Under the pieces are notes generated by a model. The model saw only the letters and a list, made by a program, of their open reading frames with translations, was not told the origin of the DNA and made no database searches. Of a stretch of DNA of 44,084 nt, positions 31,274-42,387 are shown piece by piece (within the stretch, counting starts at the first letter, position 1; each line of letters begins with the position of its first letter). The stretch lies in contig BFEA01000551.1 in the NCBI GenBank assembly GCA_003427395.1, forward strand, positions 734,144 to 778,227, written 5' to 3'. Source of the DNA: Chara braunii. Taxonomy: Eukaryota > Streptophyta > Charophyceae > Charales > Characeae. The translations under genes and the position numbers were made by a program.

Positions 31274-32104
31274 ATGATTATGTCCTTCTGCAAGAAACCT
31301 GACCAAGACCCTGTTTTTTACAAACTCAACACATCTATCTTGCAACATAAATCCTTCCAAACCTACACTACAGACGGCTGGGCATTTTGGCGAAATCAAA
31401 AACAACACTTCCAGCAGGAGACAGACTGGTTTAACAACGGCTTGGTCTACCCTGGTAAAAAATGTAAAGAATACTCTTAGATTCTGGCAATTCGTAGAAA
31501 TCAACAGGAAATGGAAATACACCAGCAATATCATCAGCTTGAACAACATACCTCTTTAAATGTCTCGCACACACTGGCGCAAACACACACACATGATTCA
31601 CAATTGCACTCCTTGCAACAACAACTCCACGACTTCGCAGTACATCGATGGGAAGACACACGCATCAGGATGCGACTGACGCGTCACTAGACCGAAGGGT
31701 CAATGGATAAGAAGTTTTTCAGTATGGCTCGGGCACGCTCCCGAAGGACCGTCATATAAGCACTATATGATCCACAGTCAACCGGCAGGGAGGTGGCCAC
31801 CTCCACCGCCTAATGCATGAAAGTTGCGAGGAATTTTTTTAAAGACCTGTTCACCTCAAGGTGCGCGCAGAAAGAGGGGGCGACCAGAGAGGAAGAGATC
31901 GCAGATTTACTAAACCCAATGACGAAAACCTTAACCGGTTCACAAAGAGACCAACTTGACCGCCCGCTGTCACAGGTAGAAATATGAACGGCTCTAATGC
32001 AAATGGAAGAGGAAAAAACTCCAATGGTGGACGGACTCCCGAAAGAATTCTGGGAGACATTCTGGAGCCAAATGACCCCAGATCTCATGAAATTTTACCA
32101 ATAG
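31274..32104 (+). pseudogene. LINE linker between endonuclease and RT
   Basis: Frames 31274-31480 (FYKLNTSILQHKSF, then WAFWRNQKQHF) and 31817-32104 (ARNFFKDLFTSRCAQ, then DGLPKEFWETFW) match the usual connection of LINE ORF2. The second frame includes an in-frame TGA near 31985 and a TAG at 32102. Confidence 0.7.
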
Positions 32105-33256
32105 GTGTGGGAGTCGGGCTGTATGGGCGAATTGGTAGGACAAGGTGTTCTCACCCTGTTGTATAAAAAAGGGGACAAAATTGATATTAGAAATTACCGC
32201 CCGATTACTTTGCTCACGGTCGTTTATAAAATGCTGGCGAAAGTATTGGCAAACCGCCTGATCCCAGTCCTAGAGGACCTCATTCATCCGACACAGACGG
32301 GGTTTGTAAAGGGGCGTCAAATCCAAGATAATATTTTGTTAGTTAATGAACTTCTCAAGTTATCCAGACAAAACAAACAAAATGTAGCAGTGGTCTTCAT
32401 CGATTTTGAAAAAGCATACGACCACATGAATTGGCTCTTTCTGGATAAATGCATGGACAAAATAAATATTGGCCCGGCCTTTCGGCGCTGGATCCAGATC
32501 TTGCACCACAATGCTACTACATCCGTTCAGGTCAATGACCTTTTAGCACCAGAGATCTCGTTACATCGGTCGGTGCGCCAAGGAGACCCTTTGGCCCCCT
32601 TCCTCTTCATCATTGTGATGGAGGCATTGGCGACAAACCTTAGGGTCCACCAAGATCTAACTAAACTACAAATCTCGACTATCCCCAAGGACGCGATCCC
32701 CATTTGTTCAATGTTTGCGGATGACTTGACTATTATGGTGGACGTCACCTATGAGAATATGGAAGAAATCAGAAAGTTGTTGGAAAGGTTCACGACTGTC
32801 TAAGACATGATCGTTACTTGGGGCAACAAAACGCTGGGGTGGTGGATCCACCATCAAGGGGCACGCCCCCCGGAGTTGCCACAGATTAAATGGCGACCAG
32901 AGGAGGCCCCGGTCAGAGTTTTGGGAATAATGTTGACGGCGCAGGGAAGACCAGCATCGAACGATGATTGGGTCCTGAAACCGGCACTGCAGAAATTAAT
33001 GCAATGGAACGATAAACATACATCCTTAATTGGCAGGGCACTAGCAATTAACAACTCAGTGTTGGCAACTCTCTGGTACAAATCTGCAATTTGGGCCCTT
33101 AGCAAAGAAGCAGTTAAATCCCTTAAAAGGCAAGCAACCGCCCTGTTGTGGAAAGGAAACAGCGAGTTGCCAAATGTCATTAGCCGGGTGGCCTGGTCCT
33201 CGGTGATCCAACCCAAGGACAAAGGGGGTCTGGGGATCCTTGACTCTGACATCTAG
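32105..33256 (+). pseudogene. LINE reverse transcriptase
   Basis: The RT blocks are in order: LLYKKGDKIDIRNYRPITLL, PTQTGFVKGRQIQDNILL, VVFIDFEKAYDHMNWLF, VRQGDPLAPFLFIIVMEAL, and MFADDLTIM with FADD at 32714-32725. An in-frame TAA at 32801 is followed without loss of frame by the thumb (APVRVLGIML, LIGRALAINNSVLATLWYK). The frame closes at TAG 33254. The catalytic residues are intact. Confidence 0.9.
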
Positions 33257-33370
33257 GTCACGACCTTGCGGATACAATGGCTGAGGAGAATGTTGTTTAC
33301 GCCAGACCTGCCATGGATCTCCCTTGGCGTGGAAAAGATCGCCAGATTAGCCCCTTAGGCGCCGCAAAGC

Positions 33371-34045
33371 GTGCACCCCTGGATCTGGTCAGAGGATCGC
33401 AATTGGTCTATACCGTGGCGCCCCCCCACCATCAAGGGTCCAGGCCGGGACGCAGCAAGAAGAGACCTGTGTAGGGATGACTTCTGGCCCCGGATTCTTA
33501 AAGCCTGGCGTCAGCTGCCGTTGCCAGATAAAACCCCGCCGACCACCTGGGAAGAGGTGATGCGACAACCCCTCTTCGACAATTATAGAAACATCACGGA
33601 TAGAAACGGGAGGGTGTACCGCAACTCTGATTCCCCATGGAGTAACTGGGTTAAAAAAGGCATAGTTAGGATTAAGGATATATGAGACTTAGAGAACAAA
33701 AACTGAAAAACGACACTGCAATTGAAGGACGCCCTGAGGTATTGTCATGATATCGAGAGAAATCTGGACGAATTGTTTTTTGCGGTCCCTCTTGACTGGG
33801 CCCGCATCTTGCGTAAGGGACCTCGATTGATAGAAGGGGACTGGGTTGTGATCCCGGGGGAGACTGAGAGTGTAAGCAGCGTGGTGGAAGTACGGGCCGA
33901 CGAATCCTTGGTCAGCCTCCACAGAGGGAAGGACAATGTCCTCTCTAAATACACCCCGGAGGTGGTGAGGGGGTGTAAGAATGTGGAGGTGCTCAAAATC
34001 CGCGTGATGAAGTCCAAGGACCTATGGGTCGCCTTTCAACCATAG
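33371..34045 (+). pseudogene. LINE ORF2 C-terminal region
   Basis: The sequence reads PPTTWEEVMRQPLFDN, then SNWVKKGIVRIKDI, and after two stops near 33685-33712, ALRYCHDIERNLDELFFAVP. These are typical of the segment between RT and the zinc finger in plant-type LINEs. It is in the same frame as the RT. Confidence 0.7.
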
Positions 34046-34299
34046 ACACCTCTGGAAGAAATCCCTCTCGACCCGGCGGAGTGGCACTGGGGGGCCAAAT
34101 GTCGACCGCCGGCCACGTCAAATAAACAGTTGTTCAGCCTGACTGTAAAAGATACATGATTATGCCTGCTGCGCCTGGAAGTGAATGTGAGGGAGGTGGT
34201 GAGGGTTCGATGGCAAACCCAGTTGAATGTAGGAAGCGACTCTCTTCGCCCCATTAGATGGTTTACAACTATGATATCTAAACCGGCAAAGTTCGCCTC

Positions 34300-34680
34300 A
34301 CTACAATGACAGACAGAACATCGCTGCCTCCCCACAAACAATTGGCTGGTTGACTGCACACACCTGGAGCAGAGGGGCTTGGCGTTGCCATGGTGCAAAT
34401 CCTGCCACACCGCCTTCCCCTCTCGAAAGATCCCGGAAACTATCAAACATATCTTCCTACAGTGCCCAGGAGTGGTACTAACATGGCGATGGTGGGATAG
34501 GGTATGGAGCCTTTTGGACACTGGATCCACCTGGCCATGGGATTGGAGAGCACTGCTCTGTGAGGCATGGACCTCCCCTACAGACAGGGATTTTGAGAAC
34601 AATATGTTCAAGACAGGCAGGAGAGCCATCATGTGGGCACTTTGGCGAAAACGTTGTATACACACCATCGAAGGGGTATG
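34300..34680 (+). pseudogene. LINE zf-RVT domain
   Basis: LPTNNWLVD is followed by C-x2-C in WCKSCHTAF, then PETIKHIFLQCPGV with the His and Cys of the zf-RVT motif. It lies in the RT frame, just after a TGA near 34305. It ends at the stop beginning 34679. Confidence 0.8.
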
Positions 34681-35261
34681 ATCAGACAATTTATTAATCA
34701 AGAACTCCTCACGCGGTGGCAGAAAGTCAAAAGCCAATTGGACTTGTACCACCGGAAAAAAATATCAAACAAGCAATAAATCAATTCTCAGAGGACTGGT
34801 TGGGCAGCGACCAAGGGGGCTGGATGGTATGTATCCGCTGGGAAGGGGGACAAGCACAGGGGCAGGAACGGGATGATTTTCAAAGGGATTACTGCATATG
34901 CTTTAAAGATTGGACCAAGATAGACCAAAGGATCCCTCTCCGCCCACCCGCAAACTTCCCCGACCTCTTCCCACCTCACCAGCTGGCAATGGTGGACATG
35001 CATTGGTACGGAGTGGCATAAGCAGACGTCGACGGGGAGCGAGGTGGCAAAATCCACCTGCACAGTCAGAGCATTCTTCGCTGACAGGTCTCTTTCCCAG
35101 CCTTTCTCCGCCCTTCTCAGTTTTTCTCAGTTACCTCCATGATACTCTCCCGCTTGGCGGTAAGGGATATTGGGCCCATTTGCCAGCAGGTGACGCTCCC
35201 CACTAATAGGGAAGGAAGGAGTAAGGTCTTCTGAGACAAACAATTGGTAAGGAAACTCGAC

Positions 35262-35550
35262 GGGACGTTGGACCCGGCCAGCAGTGTTGTTCTTCAGAAT
35301 TTGGAAGTGGGGGGGAATCAGGAAGAGATAGCAGATATTTGGCGCCAGGTTCAGGGTGAAGAGGTCCCCCCCTCCCCCCCTCCCAATCTCCTGCTCAGTC
35401 AATCCCTGGACCCCAGGCTCATCAATGCTGGCAGGATCATACCACACTTTTTCTGATGAGACTTGATGTGATTTGAACCTTGTCTATGTAAGGGACGTTG
35501 GACCCGGTTTCCAGCAGGTGCTGCTCCCCACCAATAGATGGAGCCCTTCC
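35262..35550 (+). repeat. Repeated GGGACGTTGGACCCGG block at the LINE 3' end
   Basis: GGGACGTTGGACCCGG occurs at 35262-35277 and 35492-35507. A neighbouring CCAGCAGGTG.YGCTCCCCACYAATAG word occurs near 35180 and 35510. The 3' UTR therefore contains an old internal duplication of about 230-330 bp. Confidence 0.6.
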
Positions 35551-35607
35551 CAGGTGCTAGCGGTGTCTGCTCTTATCAGCACCACTAACACTGACGGGTG
35601 CGTTTTT

Positions 35608-35635
35608 TTTAATAAATAAATAAATAAAAATAAAG
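35608..35635 (+). repeat. T8 plus (AATA)n tract, likely LINE 3' tail
   Basis: Eight T residues are followed by AATAAATAAATAAATAAA and AATAAA. LINEs often end in short A-rich repeats of this kind. It follows the last recognisable LINE sequence by about 600 bases. Confidence 0.5.
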
Positions 35636-35959
35636 GGCATGAGCGGTGAACGCTCGTAAAACAACTCGTCTAGATCTAAGACCGGTACTGACCGACATGC
35701 GACCAAATCGGAGCTGGCGCGGTGAGGAGTTGTAAGTCTTGAGAGTGAACCTTCAGATCCTTGTGGGCACGATGTCCTATCTGCGTCGCCAAATAATTTA
35801 TGAGGTCCTTGTTGGTTGACCTTAAACCACCAGTAATTGGCCCATACATCGGCCGCGAGCCCCGCAACTTCCGGAGGCTCGTGGTACCGACCGTCAAAGG
35901 TTGGCGCCACCAGCCAAAACAGTTTTTTCTTGTTGTGCTGGCGGATCGGCGCGCAGATT

Positions 35960-36690
35960 CAGCAAGTACTGGTGGTTCGAACGCCCGAACCTGAACGCCC
36001 GAACTTACGGGACCCTTTGGGGATGCGTTCGACCGTTTAAGCCGAACGCGGACAAAAAATTAAAAAAAATAAAAAAATCTGATAACCAACATTGTTACGA
36101 AGAAAAATAAACTAAATAACATTTTCCTGAGCATTACATCCAAATTCTTTAGCAAATTTGAAATAAAAATAAAATACAGAAATTAAAACGAATAATAAAA
36201 TTAAGGACAAAATGAAAAGAGAAATAAATTAGTGACTAGCGAGCACATTTTCGATACGCCATCTGTGGCGATTTTTTTATATATTTTTTTTGGCACAACC
36301 AAATGCCCTGAAAATTTACAGATGTATATTTCACATAACACAAAGCTCATTATAAAATTTTCAAAAAATAATAAAATTGTTTAGGACCCGCAAAAAAGTG
36401 AAAACAAAAAGTAGAAAGTTAAAAAAAAAAAAAATAGTGAGTGAGCGAGCACATTTTGACATTGTCATCTTTGGCGATTTTTAGATTTTGTTTGGATTAG
36501 CAAAATTACTTCAAAATCCATTGACATGTAAGGAGCTCACAAAAAAACAATCAGAAACAAAAAATTATTTTTAAGCCCCGAAACAATTTTTGGCGGGGGC
36601 CGAATGCCTTCGGGTTCGGACCCCAAACGGGAGCCCGAACGCTCGTACGTACGGAGGTCGGCCCGGGGATCTCCGTATGTACGGGTTGGT
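35960..36690. repeat. AT-rich segment flanked by CGAAC-rich GC blocks
   Basis: Blocks of GAACGCCCGAAC-type words lie at 35973-36045 and at 36598-36645. Between them is about 550 bp of A/T-rich DNA (36046-36590). Both blocks contain a run like GGACCCCAAACGGG or its loose complement, so they may be diverged inverted ends of one repeat. The right flank also holds a palindrome, GTACGTACGGAG..CTCCGTATGTAC (36643-36685). Confidence 0.4.
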
Positions 36691-36774
36691 AACATATATA
36701 TATCGTCACAAACAGAACTGCCCGGTAAACCATAGGCAGAGAGAGAGAAGAAGACAACAAACGAGGGGCTGTGA

Positions 36775-36832
36775 CAAACTGTTTCGTCGGAGTTTCACCG
36801 ACTCATCAGGAGGCTGAACCCTCAACAGTCTG
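36775..36832 (-). ncRNA. Type III hammerhead ribozyme
   Basis: Read on the minus strand from 36832: stem III 5' arm (36832-36825), then T36824 as the cleavage-site base (triplet GTT), stem I GAGG (36823-36820) with CCTC (36813-36810) around a GTTCAG loop, and the core CTGATGA (36809-36803). Stem II GTCGG (36802-36798) pairs with CCGAC (36790-36786) around a 7-nt loop, followed by GAAA (36785-36782). The stem III 3' arm (36782-36775) pairs with the first arm over 8 positions, one of them G-U. All conserved core positions are present and every stem is complete. Cleavage would fall between 36824 and 36823. The nearest annotated elements are on neither side obvious carriers. Confidence 0.85.
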
Positions 36833-36890
36833 CAAAATCCCCTCATTGATTACACTGTAAATGATAATCTACCTTAACCAAAATCAAAGT

Positions 36891-36894
<4 letters not shown>

Positions 36895-36932
<38 letters not shown>
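36895..36932. repeat. (AT)n microsatellite
   Basis: About 19 AT units, 60 bp beyond the hammerhead. Confidence 0.95.
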
Positions 36933-36936
<4 letters not shown>

Positions 36937-36939
36937 CCT

Positions 36940-37740
36940 ACTGGCCAAGTGATCCTAGGCCACTCTGGTAACCTAAGTGGAATGTAGATAATGATAATGA
37001 ATTGTTGAAGATCAAGAGAAACCAATATATACTTTCAACAACGTACATTGCACTTCTTTCTTAAAGCGTTACCACCGCTACTTTTCAAGTTGGGAGGCAA
37101 AGCCATGAATGCAACCTATACCACATTCTTCGGATGTTGACTGAGGGTGGTGAACCCAATCCGAAGAGAAACTCATCAATGTTGGAACACAAAATGTCTC
37201 AACGCAGATCGAATATCCAAAAATTGTCCATATAGTCAGGTAGACCAATGTCTAATCACCAAAGAAGAAGATGGGGTGAGGGAGATAAGACCGAGGAGGT
37301 GGAAGAGTAGGTACTATCAGCATAGCAGATATAACTCCCTCATAGTCCCACTCCTTCTTCGGGCATCTCCTTCTCGCCACATCAGCAGAGAGTCCCCTAT
37401 GACATACTCTGACAATAAGTTGATCTCATCATGGCGCTTTTCAATGCATACACTGCCTAAAGACAGACAACAATACGCAATGTCAACTACGGACGCAAAC
37501 AGGTAAGCTTCCTCCACATTGATCAATCTCACAGACCTAATCCTTATCCTCCTCATTAGTATCCCATCAATGTCATAATCAGTGTGGCGAGAGCCACGTC
37601 AACATAGTCAAGTATCTAGCTGGCGCCAAAGACAGAGGATGACGCCAACATACAATATTAGCAGTTCCGCGTCGTCGCATTAAGCTAGCGCCCAACCAAC
37701 GTATTGCCAACATCAAACTAGCGTCCAACCGACATCAAAC
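36940..37740. other. Intergenic or retroelement flank, no gene seen
   Basis: Short frames only. 37640-37755 has several CTAGCGCCCAACC/CATCAAAC-type near repeats (GCATCAAGC, ACATCAAAC). It may be the 3' part of the second gypsy element, but no LTR pair can be shown. Confidence 0.35.
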
Positions 37741-37773
37741 CAGCATCAAGCAGCATGTGCAAGACTGAATGTC

Positions 37774-38168
37774 GGTCAACAGGGGTTGGATCAACATGTA
37801 GTATTGACTCCGGTTGACCAACCTCTGACCTCTCAGATTCGATGGCCCAGATTGTCTCACAGCCAATGACCTGGATCCCATACAGTTGCTGATTACCACT
37901 TGGACTTGAGTCTTGACAAATACCTGCAAACAACCAAGTATGTGTGTCTAATTGGTGACCTGGATTGGGTCCATGTTGACTTTGACTCGGGGGGTTGAAT
38001 TTCCGAGCTGCTGGTGACCTTTGACTTTCGACGGTCAACTGTCCCACATTGGGCCTCTAAAGGCCAGTCTTAGGCCTTGCTTCGGGTACCCCACAGTAGC
38101 GGGCCTTTCATTTGAGCAGTTAACATGACTTGGCCCTGACCTTTGACCCCTATTTCGAACCTTTGACC
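37774..38168. promoter_or_regulatory. Cluster of nine W-box (TTGACC/T) motifs
   Basis: TTGACC or TTGACT occurs at 37804, 37814, 37976, 37982, 38021, 38143 and 38163 on the plus strand, and as GGTCAA at 37774 and 38033. That is nine in 395 bases; with equal base frequencies fewer than one is expected. W-boxes bind WRKY factors in plants. The cluster lies beyond the 3' side of the second gypsy pol, so it may be LTR promoter sequence. Confidence 0.5.
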
Positions 38169-38479
38169 AAAATGACGACCCACGACTCATGACTAATGCA
38201 TGATTTGAGTTGAGTTATTGCATTTCATAAAACCCAGTTTCAAGTTTCATCACAACCTCACAGGGACTAGTTCTTTGGGTTCAGTTATCTTTTAACCCAC
38301 GCTCATATGCAGTGACAATATCGGGTGCAATACGTAGAAGTTCTTTCTTAGTGAACCGTCCTGATTCTGATATAGGTTGTCTTGAACTTTACCTTGTACT
38401 GGTTTTGTGGTCTTCCTCGGCCACCTGTTGAAAAATATTCATTTTTCAATATTCGTTCAACTTTGTAACCTCTATTCAT

Positions 38480-39367
38480 AGAGGGAGTAAACATGGATGT
38501 CTGGTTGGGAAACTCATGGCCTTCAACGTATGGCAGTTGTTTGGAAGCATGAAAGACATGGTATGTCTTAATGATAGCTAGAAAGTCCTATGAAAGATCA
38601 CAATTCAGTGACAATCATGGGTCTGGTCCAGTTTCTGATTGATGTAATTTTCTTTTCTTCTGACCTTAGTCCTTCTTCATTTACTAAGTGTCAAAGATAG
38701 AGTATGTCAGACTTAGCAAACTATGACTTCTTAGGATTTAACTTTTAGTTACCTTCTCTTAATTTCCCTAGAACCATTCGTAGGTGTTTCTCATGGTCTT
38801 CCTACGTCTTACTATAGACGAGTACATTGTTGAGATAGGCATCACAACAAACTCATAGTGCCCATATCTTGTCATGAACGTCGTCTTCTGTTGATCTTCA
38901 TGTGCCACCTCGATCTGGTGGTATCCCGATTTCAGATCAATCTTACTGAAGTACTTACAACCCTGCAGTTGGTCGAGAAGATCATCAATTCGAGGAAGGG
39001 GCTCCGCATTTTTAATGGTTACAAAATTCGATCCTCGGTGGTCAATGCACAGTCTAAGTTGTCCTTTTTTTTTAGGTACGAATATAACAGATGCACCGTA
39101 GGGAGAAAAACTTTGTCGAATCCATTACTTTTCAGTAAGTTATTGCAGCTGTTTTTTCAGTTCTTCTAGTTCCCCCAGGGACATTCGGTAGATTGGTCCT
39201 TTGAGAATCTTACTTAGGGGAATGATTTCAATGGTTTGCTTCATAGCACACCTAGTTACTCTTGTTGGTTCAAGCTTCAAGTCCTTATATTCAGTAAGTA
39301 GGTCATCAATAGAAGGTGGATAGGACGAAAAACATTCACCCACTCGTTTAACGAGTAGCATCATCAC
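38480..39367 (-). pseudogene. RT remnant with YLNN in place of YxDD
   Basis: The minus-strand frames read [50 protein letters not shown] and [12 protein letters not shown], a clear gypsy RT up to motif B. At about 38845 the motif B block is deleted and the sequence jumps to [11 protein letters not shown]: the two catalytic aspartates are both Asn (38837-38826 region). The palm end (KLREGN, KLNPKKS, GLRSEEKKI) follows with stops. It is non-functional. Confidence 0.8.
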
Positions 39368-39950
39368 ATCATGTGCTCACTTTTGTTTCGTGACCATACT
39401 TTCAGTCTTTGAAAGAGAGGTACACTCATACAATAGAAAGACAGTGATAGGTCGAAACGAGACTCAGTCTTGTGAAACAATTTACTTGACTCCATTTTGG
39501 ATTTGTCATCCTTTAATTTTACAATCTTGTCTTTGAACTTCACTTCTGGGTCGACCTCCTCATGCCAATCCATTCTCAAAATCATATCAAAAGGAATGAT
39601 GTTTTCAAGGAGGAAAGTTGCTTCATGCAAATAATTTTTCCTTCCTGAGTTCTGAAATAACATTTCACATGATATACAAACTGAGAGACAATTATCGTGC
39701 TCTGGTCAATAAGTATAAACGTGATAGGTCGCGGAAGGTCATGCACTCTCATTCCGAATTGTCTTTTTTAAAATATAGGATAACGTAGACCTAGAGCTTA
39801 ACAACACACCTACACGTGTGCGCGCAATCGCTACGTCAACAACCATTAGTTCACCCTTAGACTTTGCTTTCTTGGCCCATGAACTTCGTGAAGCAACGAG
39901 TTCACAACTAAGCTAATAAAGGGAATCACCTAAAGAAACATAACACAATA
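39364..39950 (-). pseudogene. Protease remnant of the second gypsy element
   Basis: 39663-39364 contains ATFLLENIIPFDMILRMDWH, the C-terminal half of a gypsy aspartic protease (the ILGMDW-like block). About 60 codons upstream, after stops, is LMVVDVAIARTRVGVLL followed by S-S-R-S where the active-site D-S-G-A is expected. The active site is thus destroyed. Confidence 0.65.
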
Positions 39951-40176
39951 CTTTTTCAAGGTGTTTGGGTGATGGGTCGAAGAAGAACCATCCTCTGGCT
40001 TGCGAGTTGAGGGGGTGAACGGGGCTCTTGGCGCCTTACCTTTGTCCAAACCCACCAACTCGGTAGCAGCAGATGATACTCTTATTGGCTGCTCCCTTTT
40101 GTGTTATGAATAAGGGGAGACCATGCAATGATGTGTCCTGCAGTGCCGAATTTTACATACCGCTGGTTGTCCATAA

Positions 40177-41393
40177 CACTGGATTCGTGAAAACCTGATA
40201 AAACGACAAAACCTCACATTTTTTATAGAATGAAAAAGTAAAAGTCAAATTGTTATTTTTGACACGAAAAGAGAGTGTTTTTAACTATTTTTCGATAAAG
40301 GAGGCAAAAAAACAGGTGAAAAATAAAACGTTCGTCAAAATGTGCAAAAAAACCCTTTCTTGCAAAATCCTCTGATATGACTATAAGTCATTCTCTGTAG
40401 ATTGGAAAAAAACAGAACTCAAACAATTTTTTTTTTAAGGGCTACGAGACAAACTTGAAAGATGTAAAAAAAAAACGAACTTCGGTAAATATTCATTTAT
40501 AGAACAATAAGTCATTTTCATCAGTGAGGTAAGAACCAAGCTATGCGAACACTAATTTATAGGACTATAAACTAGGCTACCAGAGTTGCCTGGGGTCATT
40601 TGCCCGATTGGGCCAAAAACAATTAAAAAATAATAATAATAATAATAATAAATTTACATTTTACTTTTTTTTTGAATTGGTGCAAAATTTTGATGTAACC
40701 CTTAGGCAAAAGTTGTTTAGTTTATTTTTCTGCATAACATAGGTTTTATTCGTATTTTTCTGATTTTTTGTTTTTTTTGCTGGGACCTTCCCTGATCCTT
40801 GCACGGGCTGGCCACCCGGGACCCGGGCGGCCCGACTGGTAGCCTAGATTATAAATTAATTTTGAAGTTGACAGTAAAACCTTTATCAAAAAATGTATGT
40901 CATTTAAAATAAGAACACAAACAACTTTGCATGAGAGACATCTTCAAATTCTTAGCCAAACACGAGTTTAAAATAAAAAACGACGGGAAAAAAATTAAAA
41001 CAAACAGTGAAAAATAATATCTTCGCTCATGGATCGGGGAATATGTTTGAGAACATGTTTTGCACGTTTGAAAAACTCCCGAATATGTTCATCGTGCTAC
41101 ACATCTTATAGGACTATAAACATGATTTTTTAAGCTAACAAAAAATCGGGATATTTCGGTTATTGAACATACGTTGCTTCACTGGGTAGTGATTTTATGC
41201 AAAAAAAACCGCTTTTCTCCTCGCCACTTCTAGTGGTTCTGAAAAAGTAATTATATATATATTTTTTTGTGGTTGTTTTAAGTCACGTAGAATTTTGTTC
41301 TTAGAGGAGGCCTACAAAATGTACTATCATAATCTTGAATACATTTCGTGCAAACATAACAATTTGTTTTGTTAGGTTTTCACGAATCCTATG
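40177..41393. mobile_element. TIR-flanked insertion, ~1.2 kb, non-autonomous (hAT-like?)
   Basis: GGATTCGTGAAAACCT at 40181-40196 reappears inverted as AGGTTTTCACGAATCC at 41374-41389. The match extends in both directions (CACTGGATT.. against CATAGGATT.., and AAAAC on the inner side). The inside is AT-rich, has no long reading frame, and repeats AGGACTATAA and TATAAGTCATT words. Flanks GTCCATAA and TTCCATTT share TCCAT, a possible remnant of an 8-bp target duplication; CA-starting TIRs with 8-bp duplications would suit hAT. It sits between gag and protease of the second gypsy element. Confidence 0.55.
40630..40650. repeat. (AAT)n microsatellite
   Basis: Seven AAT units inside the TIR-flanked insert. 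Confidence 0.9.
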
Positions 41394-41501
41394 TTCCATT
41401 TGTTTCTGCCATTCATTATGGGTTAGACCCAACTTCTCCCTGGGCCGTCCAGAAGCAATGTCAGGATGCTAGAGGAAGGAGTGTGACATCTTCTTCTTAA
41501 A

Positions 41502-42387
41502 TTAATTGTTACGGTTGGTGCCACCTTTGTTGGCCACCATGGCGGTGACATCAACCTTTCCAGACTCACTGCCACCACTTGCTTCGCCCTCTGCCTCTTC
41601 GAGTCTTCGAGGGGCCATTTCTCGACCGTCTATTGTCGAAGATAACAAAAGTATTGTCCTATCGCTTCTGTTAAGTTCTCTCTCCACAGAACTCTTTTTT
41701 CGTTCCCGTACCCACCCGTCGGTCCACTCCTCACAACGTTAGCATACACTCCCTTTAGCAGTGCTGTCATCTATTATTCTCTGGAGAGCAAAATCGCAAA
41801 ATTATCGGTAGTTGTACACGCCGAATTTTGCCTCCGCCACGAGCGGTCTGCGTATGGGCTCAAGTAGTGTGCGCAAATAGATATACAAAACCTGGCTGTT
41901 TGGGAGATTCGGCCTAGGTATATCTGCAAGAGACGATTCACTTCACGCGACAAAGCATCGACAGTGGACCAAGGCTTCTGGCTAATGGTGGTGAGTTCGT
42001 CAAATGCCTTATCGACAGTTGTTTTGTTGAGGAACTGCTCCTTGATTTTCTAAAGGAATTCTCGCTATGTCATTGTTTTTGCCCAATCACCAATATCCTC
42101 AGAGGCAACGACATTGACCTCAGACAATACCCACTCCTTGCAACTTCTCCCAAACAAGAGGTGGAGAAGGCAACTTGGCAGTTCTCTGCCACATGAGTGG
42201 TCCTAGAGTAGGTCTGTATCTTTGCAATCCACAAAAGCAAATGCTCTCCTCTCTTTCCGTTGTAAGTAAAAGGCAACTTAATTTTCACCTTTTCTTTTCT
42301 TTTCTTTTCGTTTTTTCCCGTTCTTCCTTCTCCGGGGCTTCTTTCTTGGTGGGTTGGGTTCCTTTGTGTAATGGGGCTCCATGACAT
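41502..42387 (-). pseudogene. gag: gag capsid region of the second gypsy element
   Basis: 42387-42070 reads KIKLPFTYNGKRGEHLLLWI and VAFSTSCLGEVAR, the start of a retrotransposon gag capsid domain. After a stop the reading continues as KAFDELTTISQKPWSTVDAL and, in other frames, to 41502 (ANVVRSGPTGGYG; EAEGEASGGSESGKV). No zinc knuckle is visible before the TIR insert begins at 41393. Confidence 0.7.

Larger units (their letters stand above)
30460..35640 (+). mobile_element. Non-LTR retrotransposon (L1-like LINE), defective
   Basis: The element has an APE-type endonuclease (30460-31200), a central linker (31274-32100), RT (32105-33256), a C-terminal region (33371-34045) and a zf-RVT domain (34330-34680). 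The last recognisable piece ends at 35021 (HQLAMVDMHWYGVA). It probably ends in the A/T-rich tail at 35608-35635 (AATAAATAAATAAATAAA-type). From 31817 to about 34677 one frame can be followed with stops but almost no indels. A frameshift separates EN from RT, and another lies near 34678. No ORF1 is seen upstream, so the copy is 5' truncated or lacks it. The L1-like assignment is by motif flavour only. Confidence 0.85.
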
